Part shown: piece by piece, positions 33,982 to 40,889 of the stretch
Position numbering within the stretch: position 1 is the stretch's first letter
Layout of the letters: every line of letters begins with the position of its first letter
Assembly (NCBI RefSeq): GCF_024198235.1
Contig: NZ_JAKCFB010000058.1
Location: forward strand, 1 to 51,266
DNA from: Myxococcus dinghuensis
GTDB lineage: Bacteria; Myxococcota; Myxococcia; Myxococcales; Myxococcaceae
Length of the DNA stretch: 51,266 nt
Direction of reading: 5' to 3'
Notes under the pieces: model-generated
Database searches by the model: none
Seen by the model: the letters and a program-made list of their open reading frames with translations, nothing else
Told to the model about the DNA's origin: nothing
Position numbers and translations under genes: made by a program

Positions 33982-34455
33982 TCACGAACCGCCGAAGTAG
34001 TCGCCCGACTCTTCACTGAGCTGAGTGAGCTCGCGCAGGGCCCCGGCGCGCTCCTCGTCTCGCTGACGCTTATAGCGCAACAAGTCCCTCGCGAGGATGC
34101 GCCGGTGCTTGTTGTGCTTGAAGAACGGCAGCTTCTTCGCCTCGAGCAGGTTGACCAACCCCTGGCGCGAGATGTTGAGCAGGTCCGCGGCCTCCTGCGT
34201 GCTGAGCTCGCGATGCATCGGCACGATGCTGACGGCCTCTCCCTCCGCGAGCGCCGCGAAGAGGTCCCTGAGCAGCACCGCCGTCTCCTCCGGCAATTCC
34301 AGGCGGCCTCCGTCCGGCAGCATCAGCGCCAGCAGGGGCGACTTGCGCCGAGCCCCCCGCCTGTCCGCCACGGACTCCAACCGCTGCCGGATGTCCTGGG
34401 CCATCCGGAGCTTCTCCGGAGGAAGCGCGACGGGTTCGTTCTCGTGGCGGGACAT
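33982..34455 (-). CDS. Helix-turn-helix antitoxin (excisionase-like)
   Basis: 157 aa. A MerR/excisionase-type HTH is at about residues 85-125: LSTQEAADLLNISRQGLVNL then LPFFKHNKHRRILARDLLRY. The N-terminal half (LALMLPDGGRLELPEETAVL) is a small beta-rich region and the C-terminal tail is acidic and helical, likely the toxin-binding part. It precedes a PIN toxin by 42 bp. The ATG at 34455 sits downstream of a plausible promoter (34496-34524). Such antitoxins usually repress their own promoter, and a GTGATCAC palindrome (34483-34490) lies between promoter and start. Confidence 0.85.
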   Translation of the reverse strand: MSRHENEPVALPPEKLRMAQDIRQRLESVADRRGARRKSPLLALMLPDGGRLELPEETAVLLRDLFAALAEGEAVSIVPMHRELSTQEAADLLNISRQGLVNLLEAKKLPFFKHNKHRRILARDLLRYKRQRDEERAGALRELTQLSEESGDYFGGS

Positions 34456-34482
34456 GGAGCAACTCCAGGGCGGCGCGGCCGC

Positions 34483-34524
34483 GTGATCACACCCCTAGAT
34501 AGGTCCAAATCGCCAAAAACGCAA
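34483..34524 (-). promoter_or_regulatory. Putative promoter and operator of the PIN/HTH operon
   Basis: On the minus strand TTGCGT (34519-34524) and TATCTA (34496-34501) are 17 bases apart, a sigma-70-like spacing with weak hexamers. The 8-bp palindrome GTGATCAC (34483-34490) overlaps the predicted start site and may be the autoregulatory operator. Inference. Confidence 0.45.
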
Positions 34525-34540
34525 CTCACCCATCCGCCAA

Positions 34541-34595
34541 CCCATTGGAATCAAAGAAGAAGAGGGGACGGCGGGCTCACGCTCCCGCCGTCCCC
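34541..34595 (-). terminator. Intrinsic terminator of the esterase gene
   Basis: GGGGACGGCGGG (34564-34575) and CCCGCCGTCCCC (34584-34595) form a perfect 12-bp stem with an 8-base loop, 13 bases past the stop of the esterase gene. On the minus strand it is followed by a T-rich tract (TCTTCTTCTTTGATT), the classical rho-independent layout. Confidence 0.88.
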
Positions 34596-34607
34596 CCGCG
34601 TCGCGTA

Positions 34608-36491
34608 CTACTGCGCGTACACGACGGTCAGCACCGCGTTCGTCGAGTCCTTCACGAACAGGTACTGGGTCGCGGTCTGCTCCGCGCGGAAGCGCAGGCG
34701 CAGTTGCGTCCGCCCCGTCTTGTTGATGGCGGAGAGGCCCGCCGCACTGAAATCCGCGGAGGCCTTCGAGCCGGTGGTGAACTTGTCGACGGTCGACACC
34801 TCGCTCGCGGTGGCCGCCGTCGCCCAGTCAGCGACCTCCAGGCCCGCGGCGTTGAACGTCCCCGCCTGCGCGTCGATGACCACCGTGTTCCCCGCGGGCG
34901 TCGACCACGGGTCCCCGCTGCCCGACGAGTAGCCCACCGTCAGGAAGGCCCGCGTCACCGTCGCCCCGTCCGGCAGGCTCGACGTGTCGAACGACAGGAA
35001 CGACCGGTTGAACTTCCCGTCCGTCCCCTTGCCCAGCGCCAGGTTCGTCAGCGTGCCCACCGCCACCCCGCTGCCGTCCGCGTTCGCCTTCAGGTACCCG
35101 TCCTCCGCCGCGATGCTCGTGAAGGTCACCGTGGCGGACGTCGGCGCGCCGCTGTTGCTCACCGTCACCGCCGTGGCGTTGTCCGTCGCCTGGTTGCCCG
35201 CGGCGTCATACGCGCGCGCCCCCAGCGTGTGCGCCCCGTTCGCCACCGTCTTGCTGTCCCAGGAGAACTCGTACGGCGCCGCCGCGTCCGTGGCCACCGC
35301 CACGCCGTCCACCAGCAGCTCCACCTTCGCCACGCCCACCGCGTCCGTGGCGCTCACCGCCACCGTCACCGCGCCGCTCACCGTGCTGCCGCTCGACGGC
35401 GCCGTCACCGCCACCGTCGGAGGCGTGGTGTCCCCACCCGGGTTCGGGTCCGTGCCGCCGTCCACCAGGCCGAAGAACTTCGCCTGGTGATACACCGCGC
35501 AGAGGTTCACGTCCGTGACGTACGCCCCCGTGGAGCCACACGCCGTGGTGCTCCCCGGGAAGTTGTATTGCGCGTCGAACGCCACCGCGTGCCCCATGCC
35601 GGTGATCTCCCACGTCTCCACCAGCGCCTTGCCCGCCGCGTCCCGGTAGACCTTGTGCGGGAACCCCGCCACCGTCTCCGTCGTGTCCGGCGTCTGGTCG
35701 ATGCCGTGCACGTTCGTCCACTGCTCCATCGCCTCCGTGCCGTTCAGCGGGCGCACCGTGAAGTCACTCGAGCCGTACCAGATGGACACCGGCGGCCGCC
35801 GCCCCGAGTAGCCCGCATACCCGCTGCGCGCCAGGTCCCCCCACGCCGCGGGCGTCTTGTCCGTCCCCGGGCTCATGCACGAAAACGCCGCCGTCATCGA
35901 CGTGGCGCACTTGTACGGCCCACCCGCGTTGATGGCACCGCCGGAGAAGACGTCCGGATACGTGGCCAGCAGCGCCGACACCATGTACCCACCCGCGGAG
36001 AACCCCGACACGTAGATGCGGGACGCGTCGATGGAGTACGCCGCCTTCATCGCGTCCACCATCTGGATGATGGACAGCGCCTCGCCCGACCCGCGCGTGA
36101 TGTCCCCGGACTCGAACCAGTTGAAGCAGCTCGTGCTGTTGTTGCCGCTCTGCTGCTGCGGATACACCGCGTAGAACTTGTAGACGTTCGCCGCCGCCGT
36201 CCACCCGCTCGCCTCCATGCCCGTGGAGTTCTGCGTGCACCCGTGGAGCACCACCACCAGCGGCGCGTTCGCCGGCATGCCCGTGGGCACGTGCCGATAC
36301 ATCAACAGGTTGCCAGGATTGCTGCCGAAGCCCGTCACCTGCGTGAGCCCCAGCTCGGACCGGCCCAGCTCGACCTCCTCGGCCGACACCTCTTCCTGGG
36401 AACCACAACCCGGCGAGCCCGCGAGCACGAACGCGGCGAAGGACAACCCTGCGAACCGAAGGGCGCTACGAAACCACTGTTGCGAGGTCAT
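34608..36491 (-). CDS. Extracellular PHB depolymerase-like esterase with Ig-like and C-terminal domains
   Basis: 627 aa. Signal of about 25 residues, then GCGSQEE; a weak lipobox (SPGC, Cys29) could make it a lipoprotein. The LpqC/feruloyl-esterase/PHB-depolymerase fold has oxyanion HGCTQN (83-88), nucleophile GFSAGG (Ser165), an acid in GSSDFTV, and His in GMGHAV. After about 420 comes a bacterial Ig-like domain (TVSGAVTVAVSATDAVGVAK), and from about 500 a CBM-like C-terminal domain with DGYLKANADGSGVAVG and RLRFRAEQTATQYLFVKDS. Substrate may be a polyester or feruloylated/acetylated polysaccharide. ATG 36491 follows GGGAGG. A terminator and an upstream inverted repeat frame it. Confidence 0.9.
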   Translation of the reverse strand: MTSQQWFRSALRFAGLSFAAFVLAGSPGCGSQEEVSAEEVELGRSELGLTQVTGFGSNPGNLLMYRHVPTGMPANAPLVVVLHGCTQNSTGMEASGWTAAANVYKFYAVYPQQQSGNNSTSCFNWFESGDITRGSGEALSIIQMVDAMKAAYSIDASRIYVSGFSAGGYMVSALLATYPDVFSGGAINAGGPYKCATSMTAAFSCMSPGTDKTPAAWGDLARSGYAGYSGRRPPVSIWYGSSDFTVRPLNGTEAMEQWTNVHGIDQTPDTTETVAGFPHKVYRDAAGKALVETWEITGMGHAVAFDAQYNFPGSTTACGSTGAYVTDVNLCAVYHQAKFFGLVDGGTDPNPGGDTTPPTVAVTAPSSGSTVSGAVTVAVSATDAVGVAKVELLVDGVAVATDAAAPYEFSWDSKTVANGAHTLGARAYDAAGNQATDNATAVTVSNSGAPTSATVTFTSIAAEDGYLKANADGSGVAVGTLTNLALGKGTDGKFNRSFLSFDTSSLPDGATVTRAFLTVGYSSGSGDPWSTPAGNTVVIDAQAGTFNAAGLEVADWATAATASEVSTVDKFTTGSKASADFSAAGLSAINKTGRTQLRLRFRAEQTATQYLFVKDSTNAVLTVVYAQ

Positions 36492-36606
36492 GCTGCCTCC
36501 CGGGCCGCCAGGGGGGAGGAAGGGCGGCCGCGGGGCGCAACGTGACTCCTCCGGATTGCCCGGGTTCAAGGCGCGGCGCGTCGCCTCGACGATGAAAACT
36601 GAACCA

Positions 36607-36653
36607 TGATTCATTTCGGCGCGGTGCGTCGAAATCCAATGAAACATGAATCA
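36607..36653. promoter_or_regulatory. AT-rich nested inverted repeat upstream of the esterase
   Basis: TGATTCAT (36607-36614) is the exact reverse complement of ATGAATCA (36646-36653), and inside it ATTTCG (36613-36618) is mirrored by CGAAAT (36630-36635). The block is AT-rich in a GC-rich genome and lies 115-160 bp upstream of the esterase start. It is a candidate operator for the esterase, or for a divergent transcript. Confidence 0.5.
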
Positions 36654-36759
36654 AGCATCAGCTCTTGCTTCAGAGGGGCGGATGGGTCCATGGGCGCGCC
36701 CCCGGCGCGGTGCGGGGGTGACGTCGTCAGTCCTGTCCGTGACAGCCGACCTTCGCGGG

Positions 36760-37725
36760 TCAGCGTGCGGGGCGCTCGGCGGCGAGCCGCTCGGCCAGGT
36801 CGATGACCCGCGCCTCGATGCACACGCCGTCCAGCTGGTCCGCCTCCACCAGGCCGGTGGGGCTGGTGACGTTCACCTCGGTGAGGAAGTCCCCGAGCAC
36901 GTCGATGCCGACCAGCAGCAGCCCGCGCCGGCGCAGCTCCGGCTTGAGGCGCTCGCAGATCTCCCGGTCGCGGTCGGTGAGCACCGCCTTCTTGGGCGTG
37001 CCCCCGGCGGCCATGTTGCCGCGGTGGTCGTCCCCGGACGGCACGCGCAGCACGCCGCCCACGGGCTCGCCGTCCACCAGGATGATGCGCTTGTCGCCCA
37101 GGCGGCTCTCCGGGATGTAGGCCTGCGCGACCACCGCCTCGCGGCCTCCGCGCGTCAGGAGCTCCAGCGCGGAGCGCGCGTTCCGGTCCCCGGGGGAGAG
37201 GAAGAGGATGCCCTTGCCGCCGAACCCGTCGATGGGCTTGAGGATGGTGCCCTGGGCGTTTCGGGCGATGAAGTCCAGCAGCACCGGCAGCTCGCCGGAG
37301 ATGCGCGTGTCCGGCATCAGGTCCGGGTAGCGCAGGGCGAACAGCTTCTCGTTCGCGTCGCGGATGCCCGCCGGGTGGTTGAGGTAGACGGGCGCGCGGT
37401 CCGCGCACAGCTCCACCAGCTGCGTGGCGTGCAGGAACTCCGCGTCCACCGGCGGGTCCTTGCGCAAGAACAGCACGTCCAGCTCCGACAGCGCGCGCGG
37501 CGCCTCGTCGAGCACGTCGAAGTGCCGTCCCGGCTCGCGGCGCACCGCGACCCGGCGCATGCGCGCCTCCGCGCACCGGCCGTTGAAGCGAAGCCAGCCT
37601 TGCTCGAAGTACAGCACCCGGTGGCCGCGCTGGTGCGCCTCCACCATCAGCGCGAACGTGGAGTCGTGGTCCACCCGCACCGTCTCGAGCGGGTCCATCA
37701 GGAAGCCTAGGGTGAGCGCGGCCAT
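36760..37725 (-). CDS. gshB: Glutathione synthetase (ATP-grasp)
   Basis: 321 aa, the usual length for GshB. The sequence opens LGFLMDPLETVRVDHDSTFAL, then ELDVLFLRKDPPVD, LNHPAGIRDANEKLFALRYP, and the ATP-grasp core with GTILKPIDGFGGKGI and later FLTEVNVTSPTG; these are GshB signatures. The enzyme joins glycine to gamma-glutamylcysteine with ATP, the last step of glutathione synthesis. The ATG at 37725 fits these alignments; a longer frame to 37794 adds a non-family Arg/Gly-rich stretch. gshA is not in the window. Confidence 0.95.
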   Translation of the reverse strand: MAALTLGFLMDPLETVRVDHDSTFALMVEAHQRGHRVLYFEQGWLRFNGRCAEARMRRVAVRREPGRHFDVLDEAPRALSELDVLFLRKDPPVDAEFLHATQLVELCADRAPVYLNHPAGIRDANEKLFALRYPDLMPDTRISGELPVLLDFIARNAQGTILKPIDGFGGKGILFLSPGDRNARSALELLTRGGREAVVAQAYIPESRLGDKRIILVDGEPVGGVLRVPSGDDHRGNMAAGGTPKKAVLTDRDREICERLKPELRRRGLLLVGIDVLGDFLTEVNVTSPTGLVEADQLDGVCIEARVIDLAERLAAERPAR

Positions 37726-37795
37726 GGGGGCGCGACGATAACCGCCCCGGCGCGGCCCCGCCCCCCTCAATCGGGGGGAGGGCCCGACAAACACC

Positions 37796-39502
37796 TCAGC
37801 CCTCCGGAATCTCCTCGAGCCTCAGGCGCAGCGTCGACGTCTTGCCCGCCTCCACGGGCACGTTCACCACGCGTCGCTTCTTGTCGTCGCCGACGACCAG
37901 CAGCCGGTGTGTCCCCACGGGCAGCGAGAGCTGGTACACGGCCTTGCTCGCCAGCTTCGTGGGCGACTTCTTGCTCCCCGCCAGGTCCAGGAAGACGTCC
38001 GCCATGGGGACCACCGCGAAGATGAGCTTCCCCTGGGCGCGAGAGGGGGTGTCCGTCCGGGCGGTCTTCTCTTCCTCCTCCGGCGGCGCGGCGGGCCGAG
38101 GGGCCGGGTCGGCCGGCCTGGTGGACTTGCCGGGCACCGCCTCCTCCGGCTCCGTGCCCGCGTCGCTCCCCGGCTCGCGGAAGACGGCCAGCCCCGACTC
38201 GTAGTGGGGCAGCCGCTCCGGCACCGGCTCTATCGTCGCGTCGAGCGCCTTGCTCAACCTCACCGCGCCGTAGCCACCGCCCACGACGATGGCCAGCATC
38301 ACCGTGCCCCACAGCACGTTGGACCAGCGCCGCTGCGAGGGGGTCAGCTCGTTGGGGTCGTCCGCGGTCGGCGGGGGCGCCTTGTCCGCGCCACGCGCCG
38401 TGGGCACCTTGCGCGACGCCTTGCGCGGCACCGCCGCCACGTCCTTGGGCGTGGCCATGTCGTCGCGCGCCGGCAGGTACGGCCCGTCGTCGCTGCGCAG
38501 CGCGCGCTTGGCGGACTCCACCATCAGCGAGCTGGCCGTCCCGTCCGCGCTCTCCAGCAGCGCGCGCGTGGCCGCCATCCGCTCCGAGAACAGCTCCCGC
38601 ATCAGCGACGCGCGGTGCTCCGAGTCCTGCAGGATTCCGCTCGCCGCCGCCTCGATGGCCCGCGCCATGTCCCGGCCGTTGGCGAAGCGCTTCTCCCGGC
38701 TGCGCTCCAGCGCCTGCATCACCACCTTGGAGACCTGCTCCGACACGTGCGGCGCCACGTGCGAGGGCCAGGGGATGGGCGCCTCGAGGATCTTCACCAT
38801 CTCGTCGCGCTCGGTCTTGCCGGCGAACAGGCGCGCGCCCGTGAGCAGCTCGTGCATCATCACGCCCACGGAGAACAGGTCGCTGCGGCCATCCAGCTTG
38901 TCGCCGCGCACCTGCTCCGGGGACATGTACCCCGTGGTGCCCTTCACCGTGCCCGCGTGGGTGCGCTCGAGGCTGCCCTTCGCCTTGGCGATGCCGAAGT
39001 CGAGCAGCTTCACCACGCCGTCGTACGTCACCATGATGTTCTTCTGCGCCACGTCACGGTGGATGACCGGGCTGGGCTCCCCGGACGGCGTCGTGAAGGT
39101 GTGCGCGTAGTGCAGCGCCAGGCACACGTCGCGCGCCACCGACAGCACGAACCCCACGGACAGCTGCTGCTTGCGCCGCAGGCACGCGCCGGTGAGCTGG
39201 TTCAGGTTCTGCCCGGCGATGAACTCCATCGCCAGGTACAGCCCGTCGTCCTCCTGCCCCAGGTCGAACACCTGCGCGATGTTCGGGTGGTTGAAGGCCG
39301 CGGTGATGCGCGCCTCGTCCAGGAACATCCGCTCGAATTGCTCGTTGTCGCGGGCATCCGGGAGGATTCGCTTGATGACCACGTACTTGCGGAAGCCACC
39401 CGGACCCGAGGTGAAGCCGAGGAACAGCTCGGCCATGCCACCCACGGAAAGCTGCGTGACGACCTCGTACTTCCCGATGCGCTCGCCTCGATAGAAATCG
39501 AT
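37796..39502 (-). CDS. Ser/Thr protein kinase with C-terminal membrane and PEGA-like domains
   Basis: 568 aa if started at the ATC at 39502. The kinase domain (about 10-280) has VVIKRI (Lys44), Glu64, the loop HRDVAQKN (Asp150) and DFG (168-170), and the activation segment GTTGYMSPEQVRGDKLDGRSD. A linker leads to one membrane segment near 400 (LWGTVMLAIVVGGGYGAV), a Pro/Glu-rich stretch, and a C-terminal PEGA-like beta domain (FLDLAGSKKSPTKLASK). The start is odd: no ATG, GTG or TTG stands near, but GGAGG is 7 bases before ATC 39502, and the protein then reads DFYRGERIGKYEVV. The only other open start is a GTG at 39601 giving 33 unrelated residues. Confidence 0.9.
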   Translation of the reverse strand: MDFYRGERIGKYEVVTQLSVGGMAELFLGFTSGPGGFRKYVVIKRILPDARDNEQFERMFLDEARITAAFNHPNIAQVFDLGQEDDGLYLAMEFIAGQNLNQLTGACLRRKQQLSVGFVLSVARDVCLALHYAHTFTTPSGEPSPVIHRDVAQKNIMVTYDGVVKLLDFGIAKAKGSLERTHAGTVKGTTGYMSPEQVRGDKLDGRSDLFSVGVMMHELLTGARLFAGKTERDEMVKILEAPIPWPSHVAPHVSEQVSKVVMQALERSREKRFANGRDMARAIEAAASGILQDSEHRASLMRELFSERMAATRALLESADGTASSLMVESAKRALRSDDGPYLPARDDMATPKDVAAVPRKASRKVPTARGADKAPPPTADDPNELTPSQRRWSNVLWGTVMLAIVVGGGYGAVRLSKALDATIEPVPERLPHYESGLAVFREPGSDAGTEPEEAVPGKSTRPADPAPRPAAPPEEEEKTARTDTPSRAQGKLIFAVVPMADVFLDLAGSKKSPTKLASKAVYQLSLPVGTHRLLVVGDDKKRRVVNVPVEAGKTSTLRLRLEEIPEG

Positions 39503-39514
39503 GGCAGAACCTCC
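39503..39514 (-). promoter_or_regulatory. Shine-Dalgarno site deciding an AUC start
   Basis: On the minus strand GGAGG (39514-39510) precedes ATC (39502-39500) by 7 bases, the optimal spacing. Neither ATG, GTG nor TTG occurs at a usable distance. This supports translation of the kinase from an AUC codon. Inference, not proven. Confidence 0.5.
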
Positions 39515-39808
39515 GTGCCAGCGCCCCGCGACCGGAGCCTCCGCGCGGCGGAGGATAACAGGCTTGTAGGGCGCGAACGTGCAGTGAGATGGCGCCGACA
39601 CCCACCGTCCACCCCGCCTCCACCGCCAGCCTGTGGATGGCCTGTGGATAGCTGGGGGCTCACTGTGGAGAACCGGTGGCGTGGATCAACCCTTGTGGAT
39701 GCCCGTGGGAAACCGCCAATTTACCCACATGTAGCATGTGCCGAATTCCTCAAGGGTTCCGGGAGCTTGCTGACTTGTCCCCAACTCCGCGCCCTCTACT
39801 TCTTCCAC

Positions 39809-39845
39809 CATTTGATCAATACCTACATAAAGCTTTTAAGAAGAA
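39809..39845. other. AT-rich tract, possible DNA unwinding element
   Basis: 27 of 37 bases are A or T, including TTTGATCAAT and AAGCTTTTAAGAAGAA. It lies 80 bp beyond the last clustered DnaA-box-like site on that side. Such an AT-rich run is exceptional at this genome's GC level. Confidence 0.6.
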
Positions 39846-39911
39846 GCGGGGCGCTGGGGACATCCGGGCTGTGGAGTACGCCCACGGCGACGGGCCACCG
39901 GGTGGAGCGGC

Positions 39912-40208
39912 TCAGGTGAGCACGGCGCGCAGCCGCTCCAGCAGGCCGGGGAGGCACGCCAGGAGCTGGCGGTCCATGAGCTCCAGGGCGTGCCGGAGCG
40001 TCTCCAGGTCCTCCTGGGAGCGCTCGGCGCTCACCATGCGCTGGAGGCTGCGCAGGCGCTGGTTCCGCAGCACCAGGCGGGTGAGGGTGTCCTCCAGCTC
40101 CTCGGAGAGGGCGTCGTCCAGGTGGAGCTCCTGCCCGATGAGCTCGCGCAGTTGTTCCACGAGATACGTCAGGTCCCAGGATTCCTCGTAGCCGGCTCGA
40201 CGCGACAT
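39912..40208 (-). CDS. Small helical protein, unknown
   Basis: 98 aa, MSRRAGYEESWDLTYLVEQL at the start, then almost entirely predicted helix with Leu-rich heptads (LSEELEDTLTRLVLRNQRLR). It may be a coiled-coil or adaptor protein. No family recognised. It borders the candidate origin and is followed at 24 bp upstream by a secreted protein gene on the same strand; both may form an operon. Supported by reading frame and codon use only. Confidence 0.55.
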   Translation of the reverse strand: MSRRAGYEESWDLTYLVEQLRELIGQELHLDDALSEELEDTLTRLVLRNQRLRSLQRMVSAERSQEDLETLRHALELMDRQLLACLPGLLERLRAVLT

Positions 40209-40232
40209 CGCTTCTCACGAAAGGGCGGCCGG

Positions 40233-40571
40233 CTAGTCCAGCGCCCGGGCACGGGACAGGCCGGCGAGGGTGAGCCTGGCGCGGGAGGGGTCCAGCTCCA
40301 CCGTGGCGTGGCAGCCCTCCAGGTCCAGCGTGAGGGCATAGGGCTCCGACGTCGGCAGGAGGCCGCGCTCCTGGTGCGCCAGCGTGGCCATGCGGAACAG
40401 CTCGGAGAGCAGCGCCTGCCGGGTCTGGGCCCCCAACGCGTCCACCGCGCCCTGGAGGCCACGGGGAATCAGCACGGTGAAGGCCTGGGTCGACTGTTGC
40501 GCGCTCGCGGTGCCGGCGGAGGTCATGCCCGCCGCCAGTGCGAGAACCGTACCTTTCCTGGATCCAACCAT
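40233..40571 (-). CDS. Small secreted protein, unknown
   Basis: 112 aa with a signal peptide MVGSRKGTVLALAAGMTSAG, cleavage near ASA-QQ. The mature part (about 85 residues) is mixed helix/strand: TQAFTVLIPRGLQGAVDALG, then LLSELFRMATLAHQERGLLP and TLDLEGCHATVELDPSRARL. No family recognised. The ATG at 40571 is chosen over a longer frame because it starts the signal peptide. It is 24 bp upstream of the 98-aa gene. Confidence 0.55.
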   Translation of the reverse strand: MVGSRKGTVLALAAGMTSAGTASAQQSTQAFTVLIPRGLQGAVDALGAQTRQALLSELFRMATLAHQERGLLPTSEPYALTLDLEGCHATVELDPSRARLTLAGLSRARALD

Positions 40572-40889
40572 TCCGCGCGGTTGGGGCGGGCAACTTCGAC
40601 CCGCCGGAAAAAACGACAGGGTCCGGCTACACCACCCTGAAGACACGTCACCATCACCCGCTGGCGCCACCATTCCGTCGTGCATTCAGCTCTCCGGCGT
40701 GGCTGCTCCGCCGGGGGGACGGAAGGGGTGGACATCCGTCCGCGCGGACACGGGTGGGGCGCCGGGGCGCTGGTCACGGAACACTCGCGGCGCGACGAGG
40801 GCGGTTGTCGGACACCGCGTGTCCGTCGGCCCCTCGCATCCTCCGGGGCCCGGGGCTATAGCCGGTGGCCTGGAGACGGGGAGGCACCC
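40572..40889. other. 318-bp intergenic region upstream of the Cys-rich lipoprotein gene
   Basis: No convincing gene. A hairpin CGGACAC (40809-40815) / GTGTCCG (40819-40825) with a 3-base loop lies about 65 bp before the start of the next gene, and a run of six A stands at 40609. It should hold the promoters of the divergent genes, but I cannot point to a good -10/-35 pair. Confidence 0.4.

Larger units (their letters stand above)
39503..39911. other. Candidate replication origin (DnaA-box cluster plus AT-rich tract)
   Basis: 409 bp without a clear gene. DnaA-box-like sites, given as seen: TGTGGATGG (39632-39640), TGTGGATAG (39643-39651), TGTGGAGAA (39664-39672), TGTGGATGC (39694-39702), TTACCCACA (39721-39729) and TGTGGAGTA (39870-39878). 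The second and fifth are one mismatch from TTATCCACA. A 37-bp tract (39809-39845) is about 73% AT in a GC-rich genome, fitting an unwinding element. No other region here has both features. The neighbouring small genes are all on the minus strand. Origins in myxobacteria need not adjoin dnaA. Confidence 0.6.

Noticed and set aside
39551..39601. GTG start at 39601 for the kinase
   Set aside because: It would add 33 residues without kinase or signal features and has no good ribosome site; kept as the alternative to the AUC start.
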